DNA of 64,000 nt from Pardosa pseudoannulata (lineage: Eukaryota; Arthropoda; Arachnida; Araneae; Lycosidae), in the NCBI GenBank assembly GCA_032207245.1, contig CM063506.1, forward strand, positions 12,453,939 through 12,517,938. The letters are read 5' to 3'. Below, in pieces: positions 36,228 through 50,000 of this stretch. Made by a program: the position numbers and the translations under genes. The notes beneath the pieces are model-generated. The model worked only from the letters and a program-made list of their open reading frames with translations, was not told where the DNA came from and ran no database searches. Every line of letters begins with the position of its first letter. Position 1 is the stretch's first letter.

Positions 36228-39200
36228 TATTCATACTTATGTATAATGTGCACCATTAAAAAAAAAGGGCATTAACTCAAGATGTGTGTTATACAAAGAA
36301 TAGCTTTTTCTGCTTCAGATAATCACACCATATACACCTAAATTAAGACTATTAAAGAAAAAAATTTTAAGAAAATGAAAGAAATCTTATTTGTTAAAAT
36401 ATTGTAGCATCTTTATTTCACTCTTATTACACTTGATTTATACAACAGTATCAGCAATATTAACTTTTCATACTCATTTTCCAGTTTGAAGCACAGTTCC
36501 TATTTTCTTTTATATGCTGCACAACTTGCAACTTAAATGCTGCAAGCATCACTGGGTTGCTTTTATATCTTGTTTGCTCATTGTCACAGAACACATTCTT
36601 ACAGAATAAAGAGAAATATAATGAACACAATTCCTCATACACCACTACAAAAAGGGAGTAGTGTATGAGGTTTTCAATACAGTCATCCCCACAGTGAAAG
36701 TAGCCAAAATCCTCTCAGTGTCCTCAGGTGTCCATTAACAAGTATGAAGGATTTTGTTAAGAATGAAGCTATGTGATGTCTGGAATATTTTGTTCCCCAT
36801 AGCAATTGGTTTTCAGTCTGGAATTAATAATTGAAATATATTTATTATATTGCTGCAATTTCTATGTGTGGTTATTGGATTCCATATTAAGAATAATCAA
36901 ATTTAACAGATTGAAGATGACTCCAAAGCAACAAGTGGTTCTCTAGTCAATTCATGGCAGATGGAATCTTCTGTACCAGAAATTTCTGTTGAGAATGTAC
37001 CAAAGACTATTTTACCAAATAATGAATCTACCAAGGTAATTTTGTTTTTGAAATTCCTATAGAAATTTTTTATTTATTATTCATATTTTTCTGGTATCTA
37101 TTATGGAGTTTTTCATTATGATTCTTTTGCTTTTGTCTAAATTTTATTTTTGTGCAATGACTGATGGGGGGGGGGGGGGACCCACTGTTGATTACTTGGA
37201 ATATCATTATGCATTTTCAAATAAATCGGTAAATAGCATATCATAACATTAAATTAGAGGAAAATAGAAGTTTTAATTGTAATTATGCAGCTTCTTCTGT
37301 GCCATTTATAAAGTAAATTAACATGGTAAAGTAATTTGATTAAAATGAGTCTGTAGCTCTAAAAATAATATGATAAGGGTGCTTTAACTTTTTTTTTCGT
37401 TTAAACTTACACTGTAGCTATAATTCTCCCCCCCCCCAAAAAAAAAAAAAATAAATAAATAAATCTTAGAGGTGGAATTTTAAATTTTTTTAATTATTTT
37501 TTAGATTTATTTTCTTATAACACTGTTATAATTTAAAACAAAGTGTTATATTTCACTGATCATTCTCTGGTGAGAAGGTTTAAATGAAAGAGCTGCATTC
37601 AAATGGTTTACAAATTTAAAATGCCTAATTTTTCAAAACTTTGAACCTTAACATGATTTTTATTCTCTTAGAATATTTTACATAAAATGTTATTAACTAT
37701 ATGTACCTTTAAATGAATGTTTTTAGAGTGCTGTATTTTGTTGTATTGTGTGTTTTGACACTACTAAAAATTCACATTTAATATGAAAGGTGCAAGATTT
37801 TGCTTGTGTGTTCATTTAATGTTTCTATAATTTGTGTTAATGATCCATGTCTCAAATGCAATTAACATTATTTTCTCCAGAAACTTGGTACAGTTGATGG
37901 AAAGTCACTGCATCATGAAGAAACTAACAATTCTTTTGTGGAGAATTCCCCAAACAGTTTTCTTTGGCCAAAGAGTTGTAAGAGCTGTTCATTTTATCTT
38001 TCCTGTTACTATTTCTGTATTATAATTATTATTATTATTATTATTTTATTTTTAACAATTATTTATCTGTTAATGACTAGTATTTTAAGCTTATACAATA
38101 AAAAGTAACATAAATGTCACATACACCTTTTATATGAGGGAAAATATAGATTACTGTGAACAAGATAATTTTATAAATAATAAATTCAACTTTTTATCCA
38201 TAAAAACTAATACTTTGTACAAAAGTATAAAGTATTTTAAAATGGCTTTGTTCTCTTCTTACTGTGCAATAGTTTATATTTATTGTATTAATTTTTTATG
38301 AGCAATATGTAAAAGTTTTCATTCTTGATTTTCAGGAATATTAGTCTTTAAATGAATTAAAATTTCACTATAAGTTTCAGTTTTCACAAATAAAGGGATA
38401 AACTTTTGTCACCTGCTTTAGTGAAGTGATATTTAATGATAGAAGAAAAATCTTTGTATTTTGAAGTATTTTATAAAATTTTTACAAAAAAAGGTTGGTT
38501 GATTCAAAATTGAATAAGGATACTTTGGAAAAACTAGATAATCATTGATAGCAATTACACCAGCATGTTTTCTTGCTACCCTCTAGACTCAAAAACCAAA
38601 CATGCTGACTTAAATTCGCATCAGATAAAAAGAAGCAGCATTGATTTAAATTATATCAAGGATCCCTAAAAACAGTTTATTAATTTTAAAATGGGCAAAA
38701 TGTTTTATATTTAAGAAATATTTTTTTAGAGTAAACATATTAAAACTGAACAGTGGATGAATGATAGCAATGTTAGGAAAAGGAAATAAAAAAAAATTGA
38801 TATTGCTATACATAACAAACTTGCAGTGATTCTAACAGCAAAAGCTTCTATAGTTAATATAGAGAGTTTTTTCTTCTGATGGACTACTACAATCGAAATT
38901 GCATAACAGGTTTAGAAAAGGCTTCAAAACTTGTTAGTCTAATTTAAAATGTTAAATCAATATTCTATTCTACAAAATATCTATAGTAAAATTTAGTGTG
39001 ATTGGATATAAGAGCCTATTGTTAGTACTTTTATCAGTATTTATCAATAATGAAATAGTAATTAATGTAAGACTAATAACTGTTCTTCAGGATATTAACT
39101 TTCATTTACAAATACTTAAGTGTTATTAGAAAGGGAGAAAACCTGATTTAAACAAACGAAAAAGACCCTGGTTTTTATTTACCCTGTTTGAACCTCAGTA

Positions 39201-42200
39201 TGTTATGTACCTGTGAGAAGGTAAAATGAGTTATCTGTACTTTGATTTGCTAACATTCATGTATTATTTTTGCAAGTTTGTCATAATTTTTTTTTTCTTT
39301 AATTTTGAAATTTAACATTTCAATGTGCTTTTCAAATATACAATTAAAGTAATTTAATACAATTAAAGACTATTTATTTTTAAGTAAAGCATAAAATTTA
39401 AGATAGTACATAAACTCTGTTTTATAATGATAGATAATTTGAGTTTATGAGCAAAAATTACAGCCTCACCCTTTTCCATTAATATTTTGCTATTGACTTC
39501 AGTTGTAGAAGTTGTTCAAGACTAGAATTCAAATTTGAATTATTGGAAAAGTTAATCAAGTTGTCAAAATTTTAAGTGTTTTGTATGAAATATAGAAAGA
39601 TGTATTTTGTGAAAATGTCTTACTTCATCTTATCAATAATGTTAATTAAGGTTTAGAGTATATTATTAACATTCTAAAGCTGCCAGATGGAAAGAAGACA
39701 ATTTTTACCATGTAGTTTTTGTTAAAATGCATTTTCATACATAATTTCCCATAATCTGGCTATGCAACGTTTTCTAAGGTCTGTTCTTTTGAGGGTCATT
39801 TTGAAAATGCCTTATATTGTGAATATGTATCTGTAATTATAATTCATTGTTTGTATGCAATAAAATTTAACAAACCACTAATTTGGGTTTAAATTCTGTG
39901 TTGCAACCTTTTGTTTTAATATACATGTTTCACATTTTTTTATTTTACATTTCTGTTTTCTATAATTTTCAGCTTATGCTCCTGTAAAACCTTTGAAGTC
40001 TAGTTTTACAATGAAAAGGGAATTTGATAAAGCCCGTGAAGAACAAGAATTAATTTCTAAATTAAGAGAGGTTTGTTTCCTTTATATTTCGGATCATCGT
40101 GAATCAGAATATTTTGTATGATAATTACATTTTTTTCTTTTCATAACTTTTAGAAATCCCTTTTTATAAATGAAAGGAAGTAATAAATGAACTTGCAGTG
40201 CATTTATGTGTAATATCTTATTTATAGTTGGTGAATTCAGTGCACTTGCTAGAGACACATTTTCAATATTATTATCATGTTTTATAATCTGAATTATAAG
40301 TTTTAAGATTTTAATACATTGTTAAATAGAGCAATGTTTGAAAATGTTGAAAACAGCATTAAAATTATTTTAGCAGTTTTAATATTTAACTGTGTAGGAG
40401 AAAAATCTTTCTGTTTACTAAACCAAATAAAATCTTTCATGAGAGCCTTGATTGGTCAATCAGAATTATCATTGCTTGCTTTATTAGCACTAGAATCTGA
40501 TAAAACAAAAAAAATAGAATTTATTTTTATATGCAGATGGTAATATATTTAGTAAAATATCAACTTTAATGCAGTAGTATATGCAAAGGTATATGTTTAT
40601 GACAACAGAAGTAACAATAGTTAAAATGCATAATTTATTTGTTTCAAGAAAATAATCAAAAATAAACTTAACCATAAATGCCACCAAAAACACAAAACAA
40701 AAAGCTTTCAGTTAAATAACTTAACAGGCAAATGATTAAAAACAAAACAATGAACATATTAAGGGGTTACTTACTGTACAAGTTAATTCTCTGATCCAGC
40801 TTATGAGACAAGAGAATTGCTGTTGTAACAATTGGAAAATGGGTAGATCACCAGTCGCCTGAACTAAAAATCAGCATTGAAATAGCTGATACAGTGACAC
40901 TTATGCCATGTATTAGTGATTACATATGTCCCAGAATGATGCTTCAAAAATACCATGGTGTTTTATAGATTTTAATGATGTAATGATAACTTAGTAAAAC
41001 AGAATCATAGGGAAATATTCAAGTATTCATTATGCTGATACAGTTTCTTGTTCAGAAAGTGGTATTTCATATGTGTCATTACAATGGAAAAGTGTATGCA
41101 AACTACTTTAAAACAAATATATTGTGCTCAAACTTTTTATTTATGATACCTTGATTCTTAGAAATCTTATCATAAAATGCTTTTGAATATGACAGCCAAA
41201 TCTAGATGTTAAATTGTTATAAATTTTCATTAATCTTCAAATTGTATTGCTACAGTGTCATTATTATAAGATCAATGGGAACCCCAATTTTGATTTGTGC
41301 ACAGGATCCCCCCCCTTTTTTTATAAATCAGTCTCTGTGTATGTATTTAAAATTTAATTATAGAATAACAAAATAGTTAGATACTACATAAAAATCTGCT
41401 TTCATAGATTGAAGTAGTTTTTCTATCATTTAGATTTTTACTCCTTGAATATTCAACTTCCATAATACATTGGTTTACTAGCTTAATTTAAATGTAGAAT
41501 ATTTGTTAGATTGAAATATGAATATACTATAATATAAAGTTAAATAAAAATTACTTTGTCTGTTTTTTACTTAGTCTTTTAAAGGCTAAACTTTAGCCTT
41601 TTAAATAATAAGCTTCCTGTTGCTAATTGTATGTCTGAACTTAGTTCTAAGTTCTATACTTTTATTTCTAATTTTTAATCCTTTTAGTCTCATTGAGAAA
41701 ATTTTTAACTGCATTATGTTTCAATTGTTTCTATCTTGCTTACACATCTATACTATTGTGCACATAATTTATGCTCAGTAAAATAACATATGAGCCAGTA
41801 GACCATTTAAGTTTAAAAGAATGTGCTGCATTGGTCTTGCAACTTAATATATATAATTTTGACTTAATTAATGAATAGGTTTATATAGTTATTAAAAAAC
41901 AAAAATCATCTTATGACTGTGAAATAATTTTGAAATATTTAATTAAACTAAAATTGTGTCTGTATATATTTTTAAAAAATGTTAGTGTCCACTTTATAAG
42001 TTTTTCTGGTATCTCAGCATCAACATTGTATATTTTATGTTCTTTAGTTTGATATAGAAGCAAAGCATTAAAAAAATATTTCAGGTAATACAGTTAATTG
42101 TGTAGAAGATAAACATCTTATCTATTATCCAGAATCCAAAGGGGAACTGATTAATTTCAAACTTTCTTTTTAATATGTATTTTAGTTTTTAAAAAGTTTG

Positions 42201-43338
42201 TGTAGAATATTTAACAAATATTATAATTTGTTTTTTTATAACTAAAAAATGTTTTAAAGTTACAACTTTCATGCAATTTTAAAATGCTTCCTTCGTCCAT
42301 AATTTATTAGGAAGTATGCTCTCAACTTATTTTTCACTGTTAAGATAACCTCTTTCTTTGTAGATTTTAGAAAGTCGATTAAAATTAAAACTTCCAGAGG
42401 AGATGGAGATTGCACTGAATGATGGTGTATTTCTGTGTCATCTGGCAAACAACATTAGAGCAAATTCAGTTTCTTGCATTCACGTGCCTTCTCCAGCTGT
42501 GGTAAATGTCTATTTAGTATTCTCATTTTAAAATGCATTAAACAGGATGATTGTGTTCTGGGGAAACCCTAAAATTCTGAGTTTTTCACGCTACCTTCAA
42601 ATTTTTGGAGAAATAAATTAACAAATTACTTCCCTTTCTCCCTTTTCTTTTTATTTTGAAGAAAAATACATGATCTCTGGCCCTCACAAAATGCTGCTAT
42701 TGTAGCCCAGTCTGCTATTCCCCAAATCTTAAAACTACTTTAAACTTTAATACTGCAAGTAATGTAGGTACAGAAAAAAGAAAGGGTCATTAATGATTTT
42801 GAGGGTATACTAGTACAACATTCTGCTATGTCAATTTTAAAGGTTTTAATTTCAAGGTTACACAGCAGCACACCTCTTTTTTGTAACAACATTTACCCTT
42901 TTTTCTGTAGAAAATATAGTTGGCAAAATTAGTGATTGATATAATTAGTAATTTTTATAAGTGAGCTATTTGATGTATTATTGTTAAACAATTGCAGTTA
43001 TTTTTATTCAATTAATGTTTAAAAAAATAGTTTATAAAGTAATATGTTGTAATCAGAATTAGGGCTAGATTGTTTATCTATATATTGTCAAATATTGATA
43101 TACTTTAAGTAATGTGAGAACGATATTAAAATTCTGCTCTACTGATATATCACTTGTCAGCAATGCTGTTTTTCTTCTGCGCATGATATCATGGGTCACC
43201 TAAAGACATCCTGAATATTCCACATATTTCAATATAAAGTAATATATTTTCAAGTTATTACATTCATATTACGTATTTACCTGAATACTTGATACAAGCT
43301 CAAGCCAGAAAATTTTCTCTTGGAGATTATGTCTTCAG

Positions 43339-43377
<39 letters not shown>

Positions 43378-43817
43378 AGTAGTATTCCAATAACAAAGCA
43401 CTTGGGTCAAGACTGATAATTTCACTGTTTACAATAGCGAAGATGTACTCGATTTATCAGGATGTATCAAGGATATTGATATTTGATCACAACAGTCAGG
43501 GATGTGTTGATATATTTCAGTTGCTTCCTGCTTGATTGTTCATATTGCGTACTAATATCATAAGCATATGGTGTTTTGGGTGAATATCAGGGGGGAAAAA
43601 CAATACTCAGAATCATGTTGATTGCCCAAAGTATCATAAAATTATATAAAAAAAAATGTATCTAAAAACAATGTTTGGCAGTTATATATTGATTTGCAAT
43701 TTAGATCTGAGTGCAATTATGCTGTATAATCTAACAATACCATTTAGTAATTCAGAATGGAAGTGGTACTCAGCAGTGTGTGCATGTCTAGAACTGAACT
43801 TAGAAGTTCTATTCTTG

Positions 43818-43859
<42 letters not shown>

Positions 43860-43972
43860 GCTAAAATGATAATACAGGAGCACTGTTTTAAACAGACTCT
43901 TAAAAAAAATGAGTTTCTAATGAAGGCAAAATCAGCAACATACAATTATATGAAACATAAATATGATTTTTA

Positions 43973-44022
<50 letters not shown>

Positions 44023-47000
44023 CAATTTTTGAACAATGCTCTTCTAGATCTTATTTCATACATTCAGATTTTTGTCAAGTGCTTTTAATAATTAAACAAT
44101 TTCATTTGAGTGCTATTGACTACAGTAAAAAATTTATTAGCCCATTTGGAAACATAAATACATAAGAGATAAGAATTGTGTGTAAAAAGTTCTTCATAGA
44201 TACTTTTTTCATCTTTTGAGAAAAAAAATTGGGGTATGCATGCATATATAATTGCATAAAAATTAAAAATTTGTATTCACTGTGCATATAATTAAGCAAT
44301 TTTCTTAAAAATTGTAAGATTTTCAAAGTTAGGCCATTCCACAGAAACGGGTGTGACACATAACTGTCACACCCATAACAGCATATTTATTTTTTAAACA
44401 TGTAAAGAAGAAACGGAAATTCTTTATTTTTTGCAAAATTCTTCCTTTGGTGTTATAATTGCTTCACAAAAAAATATGTATTTGGATATATTCGTGATAG
44501 AAAAGTGATAAAAAGTAGTTCAATATGTCACACCCATTTCTACGGAATGGCCAAGCTGGTATGTTGGCAGCTATGCTATAATGAGTATATACATTTTAAT
44601 TCAGCCTTTTGTTTTTCCTTTAACAAATGGACCTGACAAAAATTACTGATTAGTAACATTAGTAATTGTTCACAAAACAACTGACATATTGTAAAAATGT
44701 TATTTGTGTTTCAATATATTTACAAAATATATATATATAAATTGTATGTGAAATAATGTCTTGCATTGTGAATTTCTCCTTTTTGTTTTAATTCTAAATG
44801 TTCAGGTTCATCTTTTCATAATTCATGTGTCATATTATAGATATGATATATTTTCAAGTATTTTATTTTACAATGTAGTATAAAATAAAAATTTAATGTA
44901 ATTAATAAGAACTCCAAATAAAATCTGCAGTTGTAAGTTTAAAAAATTTATTTCCTATTAACATTTTATCTTCAACATAAATGTCAAAATAAATTCCATT
45001 GTTCATTTCAACTGGTTAGATTATTTATATTCTAATGAATACAGCAAATTGTGGAATGTAAAGTATACAAAAAATTTTAATATATACCTATATTTATTAA
45101 TTTCAGCCTAAGTTGCCTGCTCCCAAGTGCAGAAGGAATGCTGATAATTTTTTAGATGCTTGCAGGCAGATTGGAGTTCCAAATGTAAGTATTGTAATTT
45201 TATAAAATTATTGTACCTGACGTTTTTATATGCTGTGAAATGTCAATATAATAATACTAATAGTACCCATTAAAATTATTGTTATACAGGGATATATCAT
45301 TATAAATTTCAATTTAAACAACTTAAATTGTGGCTAGCTTGGTACATTTTTGATACAGTATTTAAAAAGGTAAAATAGTATCAAACTGTTAAATATTGAT
45401 TTCAGACAAAATGTGCTTGTCATTAACTTCTGTGAAACTCACAGTTTTATTATCTGCTGTTAAATAAATGTCTACATAAGCATTACCTTATCATCATTGA
45501 GAATATGTAAAAAAAAAAAAATGGGGGAAATTAGAACATTTTCTCTCTTTTTTTTAATATTTGAAAACTATTGTTGCAGAGAGATAGAAAGTATTAGTTG
45601 ATCATGTGAAAAGCATGATTTTACAGATGTTCATTGATGTAAAAAGTATCGTTAAATCAAGGGGATTTTAAGAAATAAATGCTTATTGCGAGAAAAACAG
45701 GATTTTACATAGGATTATTACTGTAAGGAATGTTGTTAAATCAAGATGTTAAGATAGATAGGATGTAATAGGCAGTCATTAGATGAACATAATTTTACAT
45801 AGCTGTAAAGAATGTTGATAAATTTAAAGGGATATTTTAATTTCTGAAGTACATTAGTCTTATTATGTATGTTTATACCTTTTAAAAAATTTTACTATTG
45901 TGTCCTAAATATGTCAAACCAGCCTTAATTTAAAATAAAATTATGTTGTCCCTTAATATCATGATATATTCCTCAATAACAATAATTAAATATTATATTG
46001 AATGCAAATTCACTATATTTGAAATTATTATCATTATAAAGCAAATCATACATGTATCCAATAATGTTTTAGCAAGGTTTTACTATATTAAAAACAATTT
46101 CTCAGGATGTTTCTAATTGCATTTGTTAGCTGTTACAAACTTAAAAAATACCATATGCTGCATTAAGTGTTTAAAAATTATGTTTAGTTGGCATAATATA
46201 CAGTTTTCTAAATTTAGTTGCCATTGGTGTGCACATCATTTAACTATTTGTGCTTTCAATGTGTTTGCCATGTGAAAAAAAAAACCTTTGTGTATCCTTT
46301 CAGCTTTCCCTTCAATGTCTGCTGCTTTTTTTCTCTTTTATCCATGTGTAGGTTATGTTAAATAATTATATTTTATGTGTAACTTTTCTAACTTTACTAT
46401 CACACATTGAAGTCATTCCATCCTAGTGTCTATTTTTTTTCTCTGTATTAAGAATTAAATCATAGGTTTGTGTAATTAACTTTTAGTAAATTGAATTCAT
46501 TTTCTTAAGGAAGGTTAATTTTTTGAAGTATTAAGTTTCTTGTTCAGTTTTCAGTTCAGATTGATGTATTGAATTATCTTAAAAGTGAAGCCTGTATCAA
46601 ATCTAAAGAAAAAAATTCTTAATTTATCAGCCGTTTTCCTTTTTTGTTCCCAGGGAATTAATTTTAATTTAAAAAAGAATCTTGTATTGTTTCATAGAAA
46701 GTTATTAATTATGAGCATAATTTTAATGAATCAGGTCAAATTGTAATGTTTATTTGAAAGTACTACCTGCACATTTAATGTGTCATGTGTGAGCTTTGTT
46801 AAACACATAATTAAACTTTTAATTATAAAGATTGATAAATGTTATATAAATTTTAAACTATTGACTATGTATTTATAAAATTGAAACTAAAACTTTAAAA
46901 AAAGAACCTTTAATTTCCTAAAATAGTTATATTTAATTTGAACTTTATCTGCATGGGATACAATATGTAATGTTTAATCTTTTTTAAACTATACTTTTTT

Positions 47001-50000
47001 AGGTCATTTCTTTTTTTACTTATTTATTTTTTGGAAGACATATCACAGATCTGATTTAGCATGAAAATATAACTCTTGTAAAAATTTAGGGATAAATTTT
47101 AAATAAGAAAATTTTTAGAAAATAACTTTCTGTCTTATAAGCCATTTTTGCTTTTTGTGTGTACTTTATTATGTATTTCCAAATTACATAAAAAAAATTC
47201 TATGTTTTTCTGTTTATTTCATGATATATGTAACAGTGTGGTATGCTAACTTGTATTAAGATCTCTTCATTCCTGTACTATGCTACTTTTAGCTTTTACT
47301 TTGTGTTATTAGCTTTAAAATTATCTAAATTTTGTTTTTAATTGTATTTTGTTAGAAATTTAACTATTTCTACTTAAATGTAGGAATGCAAGATAAATAA
47401 AACTCTATATCATATTAGTTCTAGCATATATTATCTTTTGACTATTTTTATTTAGTTTATTTGGAATGTGTGTGTAAAAATATATGTACATACACAATCA
47501 ATTCCTCTTATTTGAGGCAAATCTCAAAGAACAGAAACTAAACTAGATAATGGTTCTGTACATAATGTTTATTTTTTTTCTCCAAACTTATTATATTTTC
47601 TTCAGAGTTTATATTATTTCCATGGAACTTATATTCCAGATTAATAATCTTTTTATGTATCATTTGCTTAATTGAAGCACCTGCTTAATTAGGTGAAAAT
47701 GTCCTAGTCTCAATGTATCATTTAAGTGGACTTGATTCCCTCTGTGTGTGTGTATGTATGTATGTATGTATGTATGTATGTATATATATATATATACATA
47801 CATACATACATACATACATACATACATACATACATACATACATACATGTATGTGTGTGTAGATAATCTTCAAATCACAAAGATCTAAGTGTTTTCCCAAA
47901 AAAGTTTAATGAATAACTTGGGTACAACTTATAAATGAAACTTTAAAAATTAAGATTTTCAGTCTTAAGTTTTTAGTTTTCTTTTCTGTATGGTATATCT
48001 GTATGTAAGTAGCATTATAATACAAATTCATGTATTTCAGATAAAAAGAAGTTGATTCAAAAATTTGCCTTACTTTCTTAAATGTATGCTAAAACTTATT
48101 TTGATCCTTTGCGTTAGTAAGCATATTAATCTTTGTTATATCCAGCATTTAATGTATTATAGAGCAGTAAAGAATATAGAATAAAGAAAGATAGAATAGT
48201 AAATAAATCTATTGAGATAATCTAAAGAATATTATTATCCTACATCCACTCTAAAATGTGTATATAATGAGAAAGGGGATAATTATATAATTTTAAGAGT
48301 TTGAAAATCTAAAAATTTGTCTTAAGTTTGACATTATATGCTACTCAATTAATTTTACTTATCTGAGCCATATTTTTAATTAGATTCAAATAAGAAATTA
48401 AAAACATTTTTATCCCCAACAGTACTGTCATAAAAAAGACTCCAAATTAATTCAATTCCAGCATGAATATCCTTATGGTATCAATGCGTGAATATTATCA
48501 AGTAGTTTAAAGTTGAGTCTGATAATTCATTCTTATATGGCTCTCACCTGAATGTCATATTGTTTTGATGACTTGGCAAATTTCCTATTGCTTCATGTAG
48601 CCAATATTAAAGTTAGAAAGTTGAATACTGTCGTGACTTGGGTCAATTTTAGTGTATAAAGCATATGTGTTTATGTTGTTATGCACATCAGTCTTAAAAT
48701 TTATTCGAGTTGTAACGGGTTTGTTCTTGCCTGATTTTTTTACAGGCAGAACTGCGCAGTTGGGCAGATTCATTTCTTGAATGGAAAGCTGTCAGGACTT
48801 CACCCTCTCAAACCAAAGAACTATCATTTTTGGCAGATTCTACTGCTGGTCAAGTCGTTTTCTCCTACTTTTTGCTAATCATCCTTATTAGCACTGCTTT
48901 TTTACTATATGAGTTTCCTTCACCTCTCTGAAAGTGCTTCACATTTTTTTATTAGCTTATGCTCAATGAAGAAAAATCAAATTATTATTATTATTATTAT
49001 TATTATAGCAATCTAATTTATGTATAATTCAATTTTATTAAAAATATTTTTATTTTGTGGACTTGATACTTTTTACTTTACTATGGCAGTACACATATAT
49101 ATTTAATCTTTTCATATGTGCACACCATTTTTTATGCAGCTTTATGAAATGTGTTATAAATATTACATTTAGTAATAGGAAAAAAACAATCATTTTCGTA
49201 ATTTCTGTATTAAGCTTTGGCAACAGCTTAGACAGTAAAGCATGAAAATTTGAGTATATTGATAATTGTTTTTACACCCAAATTACTCTATTTTTAAAAT
49301 ATAATTTTGCTTTAAACTTTCTTTTGTTTTTTCCCTAAAAAACTAGTCAAGATATAAGTTTTATTTTATTAACTTAGCACTTTGCATGTGTTAAATTTTT
49401 TCATTATGAATTCTCTTTTACAATTTGCTTTCTTAGGGTATTTATTTTTATAGTCCTGTGATAGTTTTGAATTTTGTATAATACACTCAGAATTTTAATT
49501 TTAGGTAAATGCACTTTGCATGTGTGACTATTGTAACTTATTTGTTAGTTCTAAACTAGGGATAAAAATCATAAATGTTTTTAATCAAGTTTATTGCAAA
49601 TATGTTGTCATATACAGATTAGCATTAATTTCTTTCTATGAAAAGATATAAGTTTAATAGATGCTACTCTTAGTATGTTATTTTGATTCGGTTATAATCA
49701 AGTAAAGAATGCAAAATTATCTAATATTCACCATTGGTTTAAAAACATTCTTTTGCATACTATCTGCAGTGCATCTGATTTTGACAAGGCTCATTTATAC
49801 AGTTTGGAAATATCTGAAATGAAAAATAATAATATGGGTTAAATATAATTGTAAGAGAAAGTTTCTGTATAGATATTTTCAAGCTAATTAATAACTGAGT
49901 CCAATATAATTCAAACAGCATGGTAATTTATTGACAAACTTAAAACTTCAGTTGTCTTTTTTGTAATGTTAAGCATTAGTAATAAACTTGCAAATTAAAA

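Larger units (their letters stand above)
34014..36909 (+). other. LRCH intron 10 with coding-like relic and microsatellites
   Basis: About 35090-36120 is GC-richer than the rest. A short frame beginning [20 protein letters not shown] (from 35096) stops at 35158-35160 and resumes with [13 protein letters not shown] residues, suggesting a decayed coding copy. It cannot be an LRCH exon because joining exon 10 here hits TAA at once. Microsatellites are listed separately. Confidence 0.3.

Noticed and set aside
37834..38025. 63-codon + strand frame
   Set aside because: Shifted-frame shadow of LRCH exon 12 (37881-37977).
43656..44165. Several frames on both strands over AT microsatellites
   Set aside because: They depend on translated AT repeats.
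47743..47860. CRISPR-like or satellite array
   Set aside because: Units are simple tetranucleotides without spacers; it is a compound microsatellite.
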